NCBI RefSeq assembly: GCF_001294645.1
Contig: NZ_CP011868.1
Coordinates: forward strand, 2,976,001 to 3,040,000
Length of the DNA stretch: 64,000 nucleotides
Direction: 5' to 3'
From: Pseudonocardia sp. HH130629-09
Lineage (GTDB): Bacteria > Actinomycetota > Actinomycetes > Mycobacteriales > Pseudonocardiaceae
Shown here: positions 35,810 to 44,031 of the stretch, one piece after another
Numbering within the stretch: the stretch's first letter is position 1
Layout: every line of letters begins with the position of its first letter
Made by a program: the position numbers and the translations under genes
Notes under the pieces: model-generated
Database searches by the model: none
What the model saw: the letters and a program-made list of their open reading frames with translations, nothing else
What the model was told of the DNA's origin: nothing

Positions 35810-36997
35810 ATGATCGACGACTTCGGCCTGCTCTACGTCGGCAACGTGATCGACGGAGACGACATCGGCTTCGACGGCCCGCTGCCGTCGGAACGCCGCT
35901 ACGACAGCGCGCGGATGTTCTCCGCCTTCGACGAGGCGCGGACGCTGGCCCGGCTCGGTGAGGCGCAGGGCTTCACCACCTTCTGGATGGCCGAGCACCA
36001 CTACCAGCACGAGGGTTTCGAGGTCATCCCGAACATCCCGCTGCTGAGCCTGTGGCTCGCCCAGCACACCGAGCGGATCCGGTTCGGCTGCGGCTTCAAC
36101 ATCCTCCCGACGTGGAACCCGATCCGGCTCGCGGAGGACTTCGCCGTCGTCGACCACCTGACCGGCGGCCGGCTGCGTTTCGGTGTCGGGCGCGGCTACC
36201 ACGAGCGCGAGCTCGTCGGGATGAACCCGATGACGGCTGGCCTGGACGACGACGACCGTCGCGCGCTGTTCCAGGAGCAGGTCGAGCTGCTGATCACGGC
36301 GTTCGGTGAGGAGCGCTGGAATCACAAGGGCCGGTTCTACGAGCTGCCCCCGGCCGGCGCGGTGCACCGCGGGCTGCCGGTCACCGACCTCACGCTGGTA
36401 CCGCGCCCGGACCACCCCGTCGAGATCTGGCAGCCGACGACCAGCGGCAACCCGCAGGGCGTCGAGTTCATGGCCCGCCACGGCATCAAGGGCATGATCG
36501 CCGGGATGCCGAGCTCGTTCACCGGCAAGTTCGCCACCATCTACCAGCAGGCGAACGCAGCGGCCGGGCGCGAGCTGGAGCTCGGCGAGAACCTCGCCGT
36601 CGGCTTCCGCGCCTACCTCGCCGACTCCGAGGATCAGGCCCGTCGCGAGCTGCGCCCGATCTACGACGAGTACAGCAAGTTCGGCGCGCCCCTGGGCGTC
36701 AACCCCTTCAACGACGAGCTCGTGGCCCTGCACCGGGCACGCGGACTGCCCGTCCCCGACGGCGCCCGGCACATGAGCTTCGAGCAGGTGCTCGACTCCG
36801 GAGCCTGGTTCGCCGGCACCGCCGAGCAGTTCCTCGAGCGGCTCGACGGGCTGCAGCGCGAGCTGCCGGGCCTGCGCCACCTGCTGGTCAACCTCCACAT
36901 CCCGGCCTCGCACGCGCAGAACCGGGAGCAGGTCGAACGGCTCGGCCGCGACGTGCTCCCGCACGTCCTGTCCGGCGCGGTCGAGGTGACGGCATGA
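35810..36997 (+). CDS. LLM-class flavin-dependent monooxygenase
   Basis: 395 residues. TFWMAEHHYQHEGFEVIPNI (active-site His region of bacterial luciferases), IRFGCGFNILPTWNPIRLAEDFAVVDHLTGGRLRFGVGRGYHERE, and HPVEIWQPTTSGNPQGVEF. The length and the flavin reductase two genes downstream suggest an FMNH2-dependent monooxygenase rather than an F420 enzyme. ATG 35810 has GGAG 6 nt upstream. Its stop overlaps the next ATG (ATGA, 36994-36997). The substrate is unknown; it probably oxidises a C-N or C-C bond in a heterocycle or amide. Confidence 0.9.
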   Translation: MIDDFGLLYVGNVIDGDDIGFDGPLPSERRYDSARMFSAFDEARTLARLGEAQGFTTFWMAEHHYQHEGFEVIPNIPLLSLWLAQHTERIRFGCGFNILPTWNPIRLAEDFAVVDHLTGGRLRFGVGRGYHERELVGMNPMTAGLDDDDRRALFQEQVELLITAFGEERWNHKGRFYELPPAGAVHRGLPVTDLTLVPRPDHPVEIWQPTTSGNPQGVEFMARHGIKGMIAGMPSSFTGKFATIYQQANAAAGRELELGENLAVGFRAYLADSEDQARRELRPIYDEYSKFGAPLGVNPFNDELVALHRARGLPVPDGARHMSFEQVLDSGAWFAGTAEQFLERLDGLQRELPGLRHLLVNLHIPASHAQNREQVERLGRDVLPHVLSGAVEVTA

Positions 36998-37962
36998 GCA
37001 CGCCGGTCGTCGTCGACGGGTGCAACCCCAGCAACTGGGACGACCCGCAGGTCTACGCCAACCTCGTCAAGGGCGGTGTCACCGCCACCAACGCCACCGT
37101 CGCGATCTGGGAGGGCTACACCGATGCCGCCGACGAGATCGGCCGGTGGCTACGGCGCTTCCGCGAGCGCGAGACCGAGATCCTGCAGGTCCGCTCCGTC
37201 GCCGACATCGCAGAGGCCCAGCGCTCCGGCCGGGCCGGCATCATCCTCGGCTGGCAGAACCTCGCCCCGATCGAGAACGACTTCGAGCGGCTGGAGGTGT
37301 TCGCCGCGCTCGGGGTGCGCATCGCACAGCTCGCCTACAACATCCGCAACCTGGTCGCCAACGGCTGCTACGAGCGGGTCGACGACGGGCTGTCCGGCTA
37401 CGGGATGCAGGCCGTGCGCAAGCTCAACGACCTGGGCATCCTGATCGACCTCTCGCACGTCGGCGACCGCAGCTCGATGGAGGCCGTGGCGCACTCCACC
37501 GCCCCGGTCGCGATCACCCATGCGAACCGGCGGGCGTTCCACGACACCCCCCGCAACAAGCCCGACGACCTCATCCGGGCCGTCGTCGACGGCGGCGGTG
37601 TGATCGGGGCGAACGCCTTCCCCCGGTTCCTCCCGCACGGGTTCGACTCCACCGTGGACGACTTCCTGGACGCGATCGAGAACATGGTCGAGCTGGCCGG
37701 TGTCGACCACGTGGGTATCGCGACCGACTTCTGCGAGGGCCAGGACATGGCCTACTGGCACTACCTGCGTGCCCTGCACGGCAAGATCCCCGGCGCCGAG
37801 CCCCAGGTCCCCCGCCCGGACCCGTCGCTGGCCGGGCTGGGGAACGCCGCGCACATGCCCCGCGTCGCCGAGGGGCTCGCCGGGCGAGGCTACTCCGCCA
37901 CCGAGGTCGCGAAGATCGTCGGCGGGAACTGGCTGCGCCTCTACGGCGAGGTGTGGCGATGA
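36994..37962 (+). CDS. M19 dipeptidase-like protein lacking the HxD metal motif
   Basis: 322 residues with the renal-dipeptidase (peptidase M19) fold: GRAGIILGWQNL, IRIAQLAYNIRNLVANGCYE-like (VRIAQLAYNIRNLVANGCYE), ILIDLSHVGDRSSMEA, APVAITHANRRAFHDTPRN, VGIATDFCEG. Two zinc-site histidines (SH, TH) and the late Asp are kept. The family's N-terminal HxD appears as DGCNPSN, and the bridging Glu position looks like Gln (GWQN). A normal two-zinc dipeptidase is therefore unlikely; it may use one metal or catalyse another hydrolysis or lyase step. It is coupled to both neighbours by 4-bp overlaps. Confidence 0.85.
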   Translation: MSTPVVVDGCNPSNWDDPQVYANLVKGGVTATNATVAIWEGYTDAADEIGRWLRRFRERETEILQVRSVADIAEAQRSGRAGIILGWQNLAPIENDFERLEVFAALGVRIAQLAYNIRNLVANGCYERVDDGLSGYGMQAVRKLNDLGILIDLSHVGDRSSMEAVAHSTAPVAITHANRRAFHDTPRNKPDDLIRAVVDGGGVIGANAFPRFLPHGFDSTVDDFLDAIENMVELAGVDHVGIATDFCEGQDMAYWHYLRALHGKIPGAEPQVPRPDPSLAGLGNAAHMPRVAEGLAGRGYSATEVAKIVGGNWLRLYGEVWR

Positions 37963-39176
37963 GCGACGGACCCGGCCCGTCGGCCGACGCCCGCCGCCAT
38001 CGGGAGGTGCTCGGTCACTATCCGACCGGCGTCGCGGTCGTCACCTCGATGGACGAGACCGGTCGCCCGATCGGCATGGTGGTGGGTTCGTTCACCTCCA
38101 TCTCGCTGGACCCGCCGCTGGTCGGCTTCCTCGCAGCCCGGAGCTCGTGGAGCTATGCCCGGCTCCGTGACCGGCCGAGGTTCTGCGTCAACATCCTCGG
38201 AGCCCACCAGGGCGAGCTGTGCCGGGTGTTCTCCGAGCGCGACGACTACCGGTTCCGCACCGTGGACTGGCTGCCGTCGGTCGGCGGGTCGCCGGTGATC
38301 AGCGAATGCGTGGCGTGGATCGACTGCGTCACCGACCAGGTCCACCGGCTCGGGGACCACGACCTGGTCGTCGGGCGCGTGATCGAGCTCGAGGCCGCCA
38401 ACCCGGGGCTGCCGCTGCAGTTCTTCCGAGGCGGCTACGGCAGCTTCGCGCCCCGCTCGTCGATCCTGCCCCCGTCCGACGGCGATCAGGCCGACGACGA
38501 CCTGGCCCGTGCCCGCGCGACCGTCGAGGACCGCCGTCACCACCTGGAGACGGCGGCTCAGCGGCTCGACCGCGAGGTCGTCGTGCTCGCCCGCGACGAG
38601 GACCGGATGAGCCTGGTCGCCAGCGCCGGGTCCGACCACAGCACGACCGCGTCCGTGGTCGGACGACGCTTCCCCTTCGTCCCGCCCTACGGCGCGCTGT
38701 TCGCCGCGCACGGCGCCGGCCTCGACGACTGGCTGAGCCGGCTGCCGGTGGCGCCGGGCCGCCACGACCGGGACCGGGCGGCGGCCGCGCTGACCCGGGT
38801 CCGCGAACGCGGCTGGTCGGTGGCCGTGGCCGACCCGGCCCAGGCCGCGGCGGACCGGCTGATCGAGGCCTACACCCGGGGCCCGCACACCCCCGCACTC
38901 ACCGACCAGGTACGCGTCGCCATCGCGGCGCTGGCGCGGACCTACGAGGTCGCCGACGAGGAGCTCACCGCGGCCCGCCCGATCCGCCAGATCAGCGTCC
39001 CCGTGTGGCACGGCGGGGCCGAACCGGTCGCGACACTCGGCGTCCACTCGCTGTCCGGACCGCTCGTCGGCGCCGACATCGAACGGTGCGGCCCGGTCCT
39101 CGCCGACGCGGCCGCGGCGATGAGCGCCGGGGCGCCCTGCTCGGCCACCGTACGCCCCGCCTTCCCGACCCTCTAG
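37959..39176 (+). CDS. Flavin reductase fused to an IclR-like effector domain
   Basis: 405 residues. Residues ~1-165 are a flavin reductase (HpaC/RutF type): HYPTGVAVVTSMDETGRPIGMVVGSFTSISLDPPLVGFL, RFCVNILGAHQGELC, DHDLVVGRVIELE. After a helical linker (ARATVEDRRHHLETAAQRLD), residues ~190-400 look like an IclR ligand-binding domain: GRRFPFVPPYGALFAAHG, VRERGWSVAVADP, RQISVPVWHGGAEPVATLGV. No HTH is present. It would supply FMNH2 to the LLM monooxygenase, with the IclR-like part possibly sensing substrate. It overlaps the M19-like gene by ATGA. Confidence 0.85.
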   Translation: MSDGPGPSADARRHREVLGHYPTGVAVVTSMDETGRPIGMVVGSFTSISLDPPLVGFLAARSSWSYARLRDRPRFCVNILGAHQGELCRVFSERDDYRFRTVDWLPSVGGSPVISECVAWIDCVTDQVHRLGDHDLVVGRVIELEAANPGLPLQFFRGGYGSFAPRSSILPPSDGDQADDDLARARATVEDRRHHLETAAQRLDREVVVLARDEDRMSLVASAGSDHSTTASVVGRRFPFVPPYGALFAAHGAGLDDWLSRLPVAPGRHDRDRAAAALTRVRERGWSVAVADPAQAAADRLIEAYTRGPHTPALTDQVRVAIAALARTYEVADEELTAARPIRQISVPVWHGGAEPVATLGVHSLSGPLVGADIERCGPVLADAAAAMSAGAPCSATVRPAFPTL

Positions 39177-39191
39177 AGACGAGGAACGACC

Positions 39192-40496
39192 ATGTCCCTC
39201 TCCGATGCACAGGCCACCCCCGTCGCCCCCGACTCCCGGCCCGCCGCCGGGCGGGCCACCCTCGCAGGAGCCGTCGGCAACCTGCTCGAGCAGTACGACG
39301 CGGTCATCTACGCCTTCTCCGCGACCGTGATGGCCCAGTTGTTCTTCCCCGGCGACGGCGCGACCGGCCTGCTCCTGACCTTCGGCGTCTTCGCCGTCGG
39401 TTTCGCCGCGCGACCGATCGGCGCGCTGGTGTTCGGCTACATGGGTGACCGGGTCGGCCGGCGGCGCACGCTGATCCTGTCGATCATGCTGATGACCGTC
39501 TGCACCGTTCTCATCGGGCTGCTCCCGACCTACGCCACCGTCGGCATCGCGGCACCGCTGATGCTCGTCGTCCTGCGGCTGCTGCAGGGCGCGTCGACCG
39601 CCGGCGAGACCGCGGGCTCGGCCACCTTCATCGTGGAGCACGCGCCGACCGGACGCCGCGGCCTGCTCGGGAGCTTCCAGCAGGTCAGCTCCGGTCTGGG
39701 CTTCCTGCTCGCGAGTCTCGTCAGCATCGCGCTCTCGCTGGCCTTCACCGAGCAGCAGATCCTGGACTGGGCCTGGCGCCTGCCGTTCCTCCTCGGCGCC
39801 GTGACCGGCCTGGCCGCGCTGTGGATCCGCCGCAGCGTCCCCGAGACCCCCGAGTTCACCGCCCTGCGCGAGAACGACGAGGTGATGGAGAACCCGCTGC
39901 GCGGGGTCGCCCGCCGGTCCAAGGCCGCCACCGCGACCGCCATCGGATTCGTCGGGATCTGGTCGATCGGCTACTACCTGTTCCTCACCTACATCCCCAC
40001 GTTCCTGCAGCAGGTCGCCGGTGTCGAGCGCGCACCGGCACAGCTGTCGAACCTGCTGTGCATCGTGGTGTTCGTCCTGCTCGTGCCGGTCTTCGGCCGG
40101 CTCTCGGACCGGTTCGGGCGCCGCCCGGTGCTGCTGACCGCGGTGGGCGGATTCGTCGTCGGCTCGGTGCCGCTCATGATGGCCCTGTCGACCGGATCGC
40201 TGCCGCTGGTCTATGCGAGCCAGCTCGTCGTCGCCGCGCTGCTCGCCGGCATCGCGGGTCCCGGCCCCGCCGCACTCGCCGAGCTGTTCCCCACCGACGT
40301 CCGGTACTCGGCCATGTCGCTGGGCTGGAACATCTCCAACACCCTGTTCGGTGGGCTCGCCCCGGTCCTCGCGACCGCCCTCATCGCGGGCACCGGGCTG
40401 AACTGGTCGGCCGGGTTTATCTCGCTGTTCTGCGCGCTGCTGGCCCTCGTCGTGGTCCTGCGGATGCGCGAGACCGCCCACAGTCCCCTGCCGTGA
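39192..40496 (+). CDS. MHS-family MFS transporter (shikimate/alpha-ketoglutarate permease type)
   Basis: 434 residues with 12 hydrophobic helices. VGNLLEQYDAVIYAFSATVMAQLFFP is the metabolite:H+ symporter signature, GYMGDRVGRRRTLILSIMLM the cytoplasmic loop, and GASTAGETAGSATFIVEHAP helix 4. Such permeases import small organic acids. ATG 39192 follows AGACGAGGA, 15 bp after the flavin reductase stop. As the last gene of the operon it is the likely importer of the substrate. Confidence 0.92.
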   Translation: MSLSDAQATPVAPDSRPAAGRATLAGAVGNLLEQYDAVIYAFSATVMAQLFFPGDGATGLLLTFGVFAVGFAARPIGALVFGYMGDRVGRRRTLILSIMLMTVCTVLIGLLPTYATVGIAAPLMLVVLRLLQGASTAGETAGSATFIVEHAPTGRRGLLGSFQQVSSGLGFLLASLVSIALSLAFTEQQILDWAWRLPFLLGAVTGLAALWIRRSVPETPEFTALRENDEVMENPLRGVARRSKAATATAIGFVGIWSIGYYLFLTYIPTFLQQVAGVERAPAQLSNLLCIVVFVLLVPVFGRLSDRFGRRPVLLTAVGGFVVGSVPLMMALSTGSLPLVYASQLVVAALLAGIAGPGPAALAELFPTDVRYSAMSLGWNISNTLFGGLAPVLATALIAGTGLNWSAGFISLFCALLALVVVLRMRETAHSPLP

Positions 40497-40554
40497 CCGG
40501 CACCGGCGTCGATCGGACGCTCCCGGCCGGCGCGGGCGCCCCCGCGCACGCACC

Positions 40555-41007
40555 TCAGTCCGAAGCGGCTCGCATGACCGCGGCGACCCGGTCGAGGTAG
40601 GAACAGACGACCTGCCGGTCCCGCTCGGACATCGTGTGACTGAGTTCGTCCATGGCGCGCAGGACGGGTTCCCACACGCCGTAGCTCAGGCGCTGCGCAG
40701 CCGGGAGGGCCCGCACGGAGATCCGGCGGCGGTCGTCGCCCTCGCGCACGCGCTCGATGAGCCCCGCGGACTCGAGCCGGTCGATCAGGCTGGTGACCGA
40801 GGCCGGGCGCAGGTCGAGATGGCGCGCGAGGTCGGTCAGGCCGAGCGAGCCGTGCATGTCGAGCAGCCGGAGTGCCCTCATGTCCGAGGTGTTCATGTTC
40901 ATGCGGCGGGCCTGTCGTGCCGCCAGCGCCGCCTGCGCCTCGCTCATCTCGCGCAGCGAGATCATCGGCGAGCTCAGCTCGGCGAGCCAGGACGGAGGTT
41001 CCTCCAC
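40555..41007 (-). CDS. MarR-family transcriptional regulator
   Basis: 150 residues. HTH at about 45-95: NMNTSDMRALRLLDMHGSLGLTDLARHLDLRPASVTSLIDRLESAGLIERVREGDDRRRISVRAL, with the wing motif GDDRRR. Divergent from the DHA2 exporter at 41058 across 50 bp of unusually AT-rich sequence. It is probably a repressor of the exporter-monooxygenase operon. Confidence 0.92.
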   Translation of the reverse strand: MEEPPSWLAELSSPMISLREMSEAQAALAARQARRMNMNTSDMRALRLLDMHGSLGLTDLARHLDLRPASVTSLIDRLESAGLIERVREGDDRRRISVRALPAAQRLSYGVWEPVLRAMDELSHTMSERDRQVVCSYLDRVAAVMRAASD

Positions 41008-41057
41008 GTCGCTCCTCCCACACTACGACGAACGAATATTATTGTTATCGTAAGATC
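41008..41057. promoter_or_regulatory. AT-rich MarR/exporter operator and promoter
   Basis: Only 50 bp separate the two divergent starts. CGAATATTATTGTTATCG (about 41031-41048) has CGA...TCG symmetry around an AT-rich core, strikingly AT-rich for this genome. The rightward GTG 41058 has no Shine-Dalgarno, so the exporter mRNA may be leaderless. MarR binding is inferred. Confidence 0.5.
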
Positions 41058-42659
41058 GTGCCCATCAGAGTACGTCCCCGGAGTCTACGGCCCATCACCC
41101 GTGGCGCCCCGCTGCCCGTCGTGGCGGCCGTGGGGGCGGCGTTGGTCGTGGTCAGCGCATCGTCGCCGTCGCTCGGGATCGCGTTGCCGGAGCTGGCCGG
41201 GGACATCGGGGCGAGCCAGGCCGAGACCACCTGGATCAGCACGGTCGGCTCCGTCGTGTCGGCCGCGGTCCTGCTTCCCGCCGGTGCCGCGGCCGACCGG
41301 TGGGGACGGCGTCGGTTCCTGATGGCCGGCCTGCTGCTGTTCGGGCTGGCCGAGGTGGCGACGGCGTCGGTGTCGCAGCCGGAGCTCGTGATCGCCCTGC
41401 GTGCACTGGTCGGGCTCGCCTCCGCCGTCGTCCTGCCGGTGACCCTGGCCGTGCTCGTGGCGGCCTTCCCGCGTGAACAGCGAGCACGGGCGGTCGCGGT
41501 GTGGGCCACCACCGTGAGCGTCTCCGCCTCCGTCGCCGGCCTCGCCAGCGGACAGCTGACGACGGAGGTCTCCTGGCGTGTCATGCCGATCGTCCTCGGC
41601 GCCGCGGCGCTGCTCCTGGTGGTGCCGCTGCGCCTGACCCTGCCCGAGAGACGCGACGCCGCCGCCACGTCGGATCCGCTCGGCGGGCTCCTGATCCTGA
41701 TCGGGATCGGCGCCCTGGTACTGGGCATCGGGCAGGCCGGCCAGGGCCCGGCCACCGCTCCGGCGGTGCTGGTACCGCTGCTCGTCGGCCTGGTCGGCAT
41801 CGTCGGGTTCGTGCTGTGGGAGCTGCGCACGTCGTCGCCGATGCTGCCGGTGCGCCTGTTCACCGGCCGGGCCCTGCCGGTCGGCACGGTGCTGTTGCTC
41901 CTGATCACCGGCGCCTTCTCCGCCTACACCTTCATCGGGGTGCAGTACCTGCAGAACGTGCGCGGCCTGACCCCCCTGGAGACGGCGCTGACCTTCCTCG
42001 TCACCGAGGCGGGCGTCGTGTCGGGTGCGGTGTTCGTGCCGTGGCTCGTGCGACGGTTCGGGGTGCGTCTGCTCGGCTCGGTCGGGGCGACCCTGGTGGG
42101 CGTCGCCTTCCTGGCGCTGGCGGCGAGCGCCGGGCTGAGCGCGTTCTGGCCGTTCGCGGCCGGGCTGGCGCTGCTCGGCGTCGGGTTCGCGCTCAGCAGC
42201 ACACCCGCATCGACCCTGGTCGTGAGCGGTCTGCCACCCGCACGCCTCGGCGTGGCGTCGGCCGTCAACAACGTCGGGCGGGACATCGGCGGCGCCGTCG
42301 GTGTCGCGCTCGTCGGCGCGGTCCTGCTCGCGGTCTACCAGAGCCGCGTCGCGCCCACCCTCGCCGGCCTGCCACCGCCGTCGGCCGAGCAGGTGGGCAG
42401 CGGGATCACCTCGGCCGCCGGGGCGGCCGGTGACCTCGGCCCCGCCGCTGACGGTGTCCTCGACGCCGCCCGCCAGGCGTTCCTGGCCGGCTTCCAGGCC
42501 GGGGCGACCGCCGCCGCGGCGCTCGCCTTCGCCGCCGCCCTGCTCTGCGCGGTCTTCGCCCCCCGCGGGATCCGCACCGCCCGCGACATCAGCCCCGAGC
42601 TCGAACCCGAACCGGCCCACCGGACCGGTACCACCGACCACACCAGGAGGACCTCGTGA
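41058..42659 (+). CDS. DHA2-family MFS exporter
   Basis: 533 residues with 14 predicted helices: VVAAVGAALVVVSASSPSLGIALPELA, the loop GAAADRWGRRRFLMAGLLLFG, and motif C-like SVSASVAGLASGQLTTEVSWRVMPIVLG. C-terminal helices follow and the protein ends with a charged tail. The family exports drugs by proton antiport. GTG 41058 lacks a ribosome-binding site. The end overlaps the FAD monooxygenase start (GTGA), with CAGGAGG just before. The context suggests export or detoxification under MarR control. Confidence 0.9.
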   Translation: MPIRVRPRSLRPITRGAPLPVVAAVGAALVVVSASSPSLGIALPELAGDIGASQAETTWISTVGSVVSAAVLLPAGAAADRWGRRRFLMAGLLLFGLAEVATASVSQPELVIALRALVGLASAVVLPVTLAVLVAAFPREQRARAVAVWATTVSVSASVAGLASGQLTTEVSWRVMPIVLGAAALLLVVPLRLTLPERRDAAATSDPLGGLLILIGIGALVLGIGQAGQGPATAPAVLVPLLVGLVGIVGFVLWELRTSSPMLPVRLFTGRALPVGTVLLLLITGAFSAYTFIGVQYLQNVRGLTPLETALTFLVTEAGVVSGAVFVPWLVRRFGVRLLGSVGATLVGVAFLALAASAGLSAFWPFAAGLALLGVGFALSSTPASTLVVSGLPPARLGVASAVNNVGRDIGGAVGVALVGAVLLAVYQSRVAPTLAGLPPPSAEQVGSGITSAAGAAGDLGPAADGVLDAARQAFLAGFQAGATAAAALAFAAALLCAVFAPRGIRTARDISPELEPEPAHRTGTTDHTRRTS

Positions 42660-43867
42660 CCCGTCACGCTCTCATCTCCGGCGCCAGCGTCGCCGGCCCC
42701 GCACTCGCCCACCGCCTCGCCGCGACCGGCTGGGACACCACCGTCGTCGAGCGGGCCCCCCGCCTGCGGGACGAGGGCCACAACATCGACGTCCGCGGCG
42801 CGGGCCGCGAGGTCGCGCGGCGGATGGGCGTCGAGGACGACATCCGGGCGGCCGGGACGCACGAGCGCGGCCTGCGCTTCGTCGACGACGACGGCCGTGC
42901 CGTCGCGTCGTTCCCCGTCGACACGACCTCCCGGCTCGACGGACCCACCGCCGAGCTGGAGATCCTGCGCGGCGAGCTGTCCCGGGTCCTCTACGAGCAC
43001 ACCCGCGGGAGCACCGACTACCGCTTCGACACGCAGATCACCGGACTCGACGACCGCGGCGACCGGGTGACGGCCACCCTGTCCGACGGCTCGACCGTCG
43101 ACGCCGACCTCGTCGTCATCGCGGAGGGGCTGCGCTCGCGCACCCGTGACCTGGTCTTCCCCGGCGTCAACGTCCGCGAGCTCGGCATGTACATGGCCTA
43201 CCTGACGATCCCGCGGGACCCGGCCGACGACGGCTGGTGGAACTGGCACCACGTCCCCGGCGCGCGCGGCGTGCACCTGCGCCCGGACAACCTCGGCACC
43301 TCCAGGGCCCTGTTGACCTTCCTCTCCGACGTGCGCGGCCTGGACTCGCTGCGACGCGCCGACCAGGTCGCGGTGCTGCGCGCGACCTTCGCCGACGCCG
43401 GGTGGATCACCCCGCGCATCCTCGACGCGATCGACGATGCGCCCCTCTACTTCGACGCCGTCGGGCAGGGCGTCGCCGCCCGGTGGAGCAGCGGACGCGT
43501 GGCCCTGCTCGGCGACAGCGCCTTCTGCGCGTCGCCGATCGGGGGCGGCAGCACCAGCCTCGCGCTGATCGGCGCCGAGGTGCTGGCCGGTGAGCTCGCC
43601 GGCGACACCGACCACCGCGCCGCGCTGACGCGCTACGAACGGATCCTGCGACCGCTGGTGCGCGAGGTTCAGGACAACCGGCCACCCGTCGAGCTCGCCA
43701 ACCCCCGCACCGCTCGCGGGATCCGCGGGCTGCGGGCGATGGCTCGGGTGGGGGCGAGCCGGCCGGCCCGGCGGATCGCCGGGATGTTCGGCCGCGAGAC
43801 CCCGGCACCCATCGAGGCCTTCGAGCTGCCCGACTACCCGGCCCAGCCGGTCGCGCGCACCCGGTGA
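42656..43867 (+). CDS. FAD-dependent monooxygenase (TetX/PHBH-like)
   Basis: 403 residues. Dinucleotide motif LISGASVAGPALAHRLAATGWDTTVVERAP, the second FAD/NADPH motif VVIAEGLRSRTRDLVF, and the GD motif VALLGDSAFCASPIGGGSTSLALIGAEVLA. Class A flavoprotein hydroxylases of this shape hydroxylate aromatics or inactivate drugs such as tetracyclines. GTG 42656 has CAGGAGG 6 nt upstream and overlaps the exporter stop. With MarR and exporter it forms a likely xenobiotic-response operon. Confidence 0.92.
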   Translation: MTRHALISGASVAGPALAHRLAATGWDTTVVERAPRLRDEGHNIDVRGAGREVARRMGVEDDIRAAGTHERGLRFVDDDGRAVASFPVDTTSRLDGPTAELEILRGELSRVLYEHTRGSTDYRFDTQITGLDDRGDRVTATLSDGSTVDADLVVIAEGLRSRTRDLVFPGVNVRELGMYMAYLTIPRDPADDGWWNWHHVPGARGVHLRPDNLGTSRALLTFLSDVRGLDSLRRADQVAVLRATFADAGWITPRILDAIDDAPLYFDAVGQGVAARWSSGRVALLGDSAFCASPIGGGSTSLALIGAEVLAGELAGDTDHRAALTRYERILRPLVREVQDNRPPVELANPRTARGIRGLRAMARVGASRPARRIAGMFGRETPAPIEAFELPDYPAQPVARTR

Positions 43868-43900
43868 CCGCCACCCCGACCACGGCGGGACCGACGCCGG

Positions 43901-43942
43901 GCACGCCGGAGACGATCGGGATCCCGGTCGTCTCCGGCGTGC
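43901..43942. repeat. 42-bp near-perfect palindrome
   Basis: Arms GCACGCCGGAGACGA (43901-43915) and TCGTCTCCGGCGTGC (43928-43942) are exact complements. The 12-nt centre, T-CGGGATCCCG-G, is itself a palindrome, so only one pair (T43916/G43927) is mismatched. It lies 33 bp after the monooxygenase stop and upstream of the preferred MBL start. An RNA hairpin of this size could terminate or attenuate transcription between the two genes; as DNA it could be an operator. Confidence 0.85.
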
Positions 43943-44031
43943 ACGCCGCACCGGCACCCGCGGCAGAGGTGCCCACCGGATGGCCGGGGACCGTCTGCGG
44001 TCCCACCGGCCACGACGAGGGGGGGACGACG

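Noticed and set aside
43864..44031. Extended N-terminus of the MBL protein
   Set aside because: It would encode a Pro/Thr-rich stretch across the 42-bp palindrome. A much better Shine-Dalgarno and the start of the conserved fold are at 44032.
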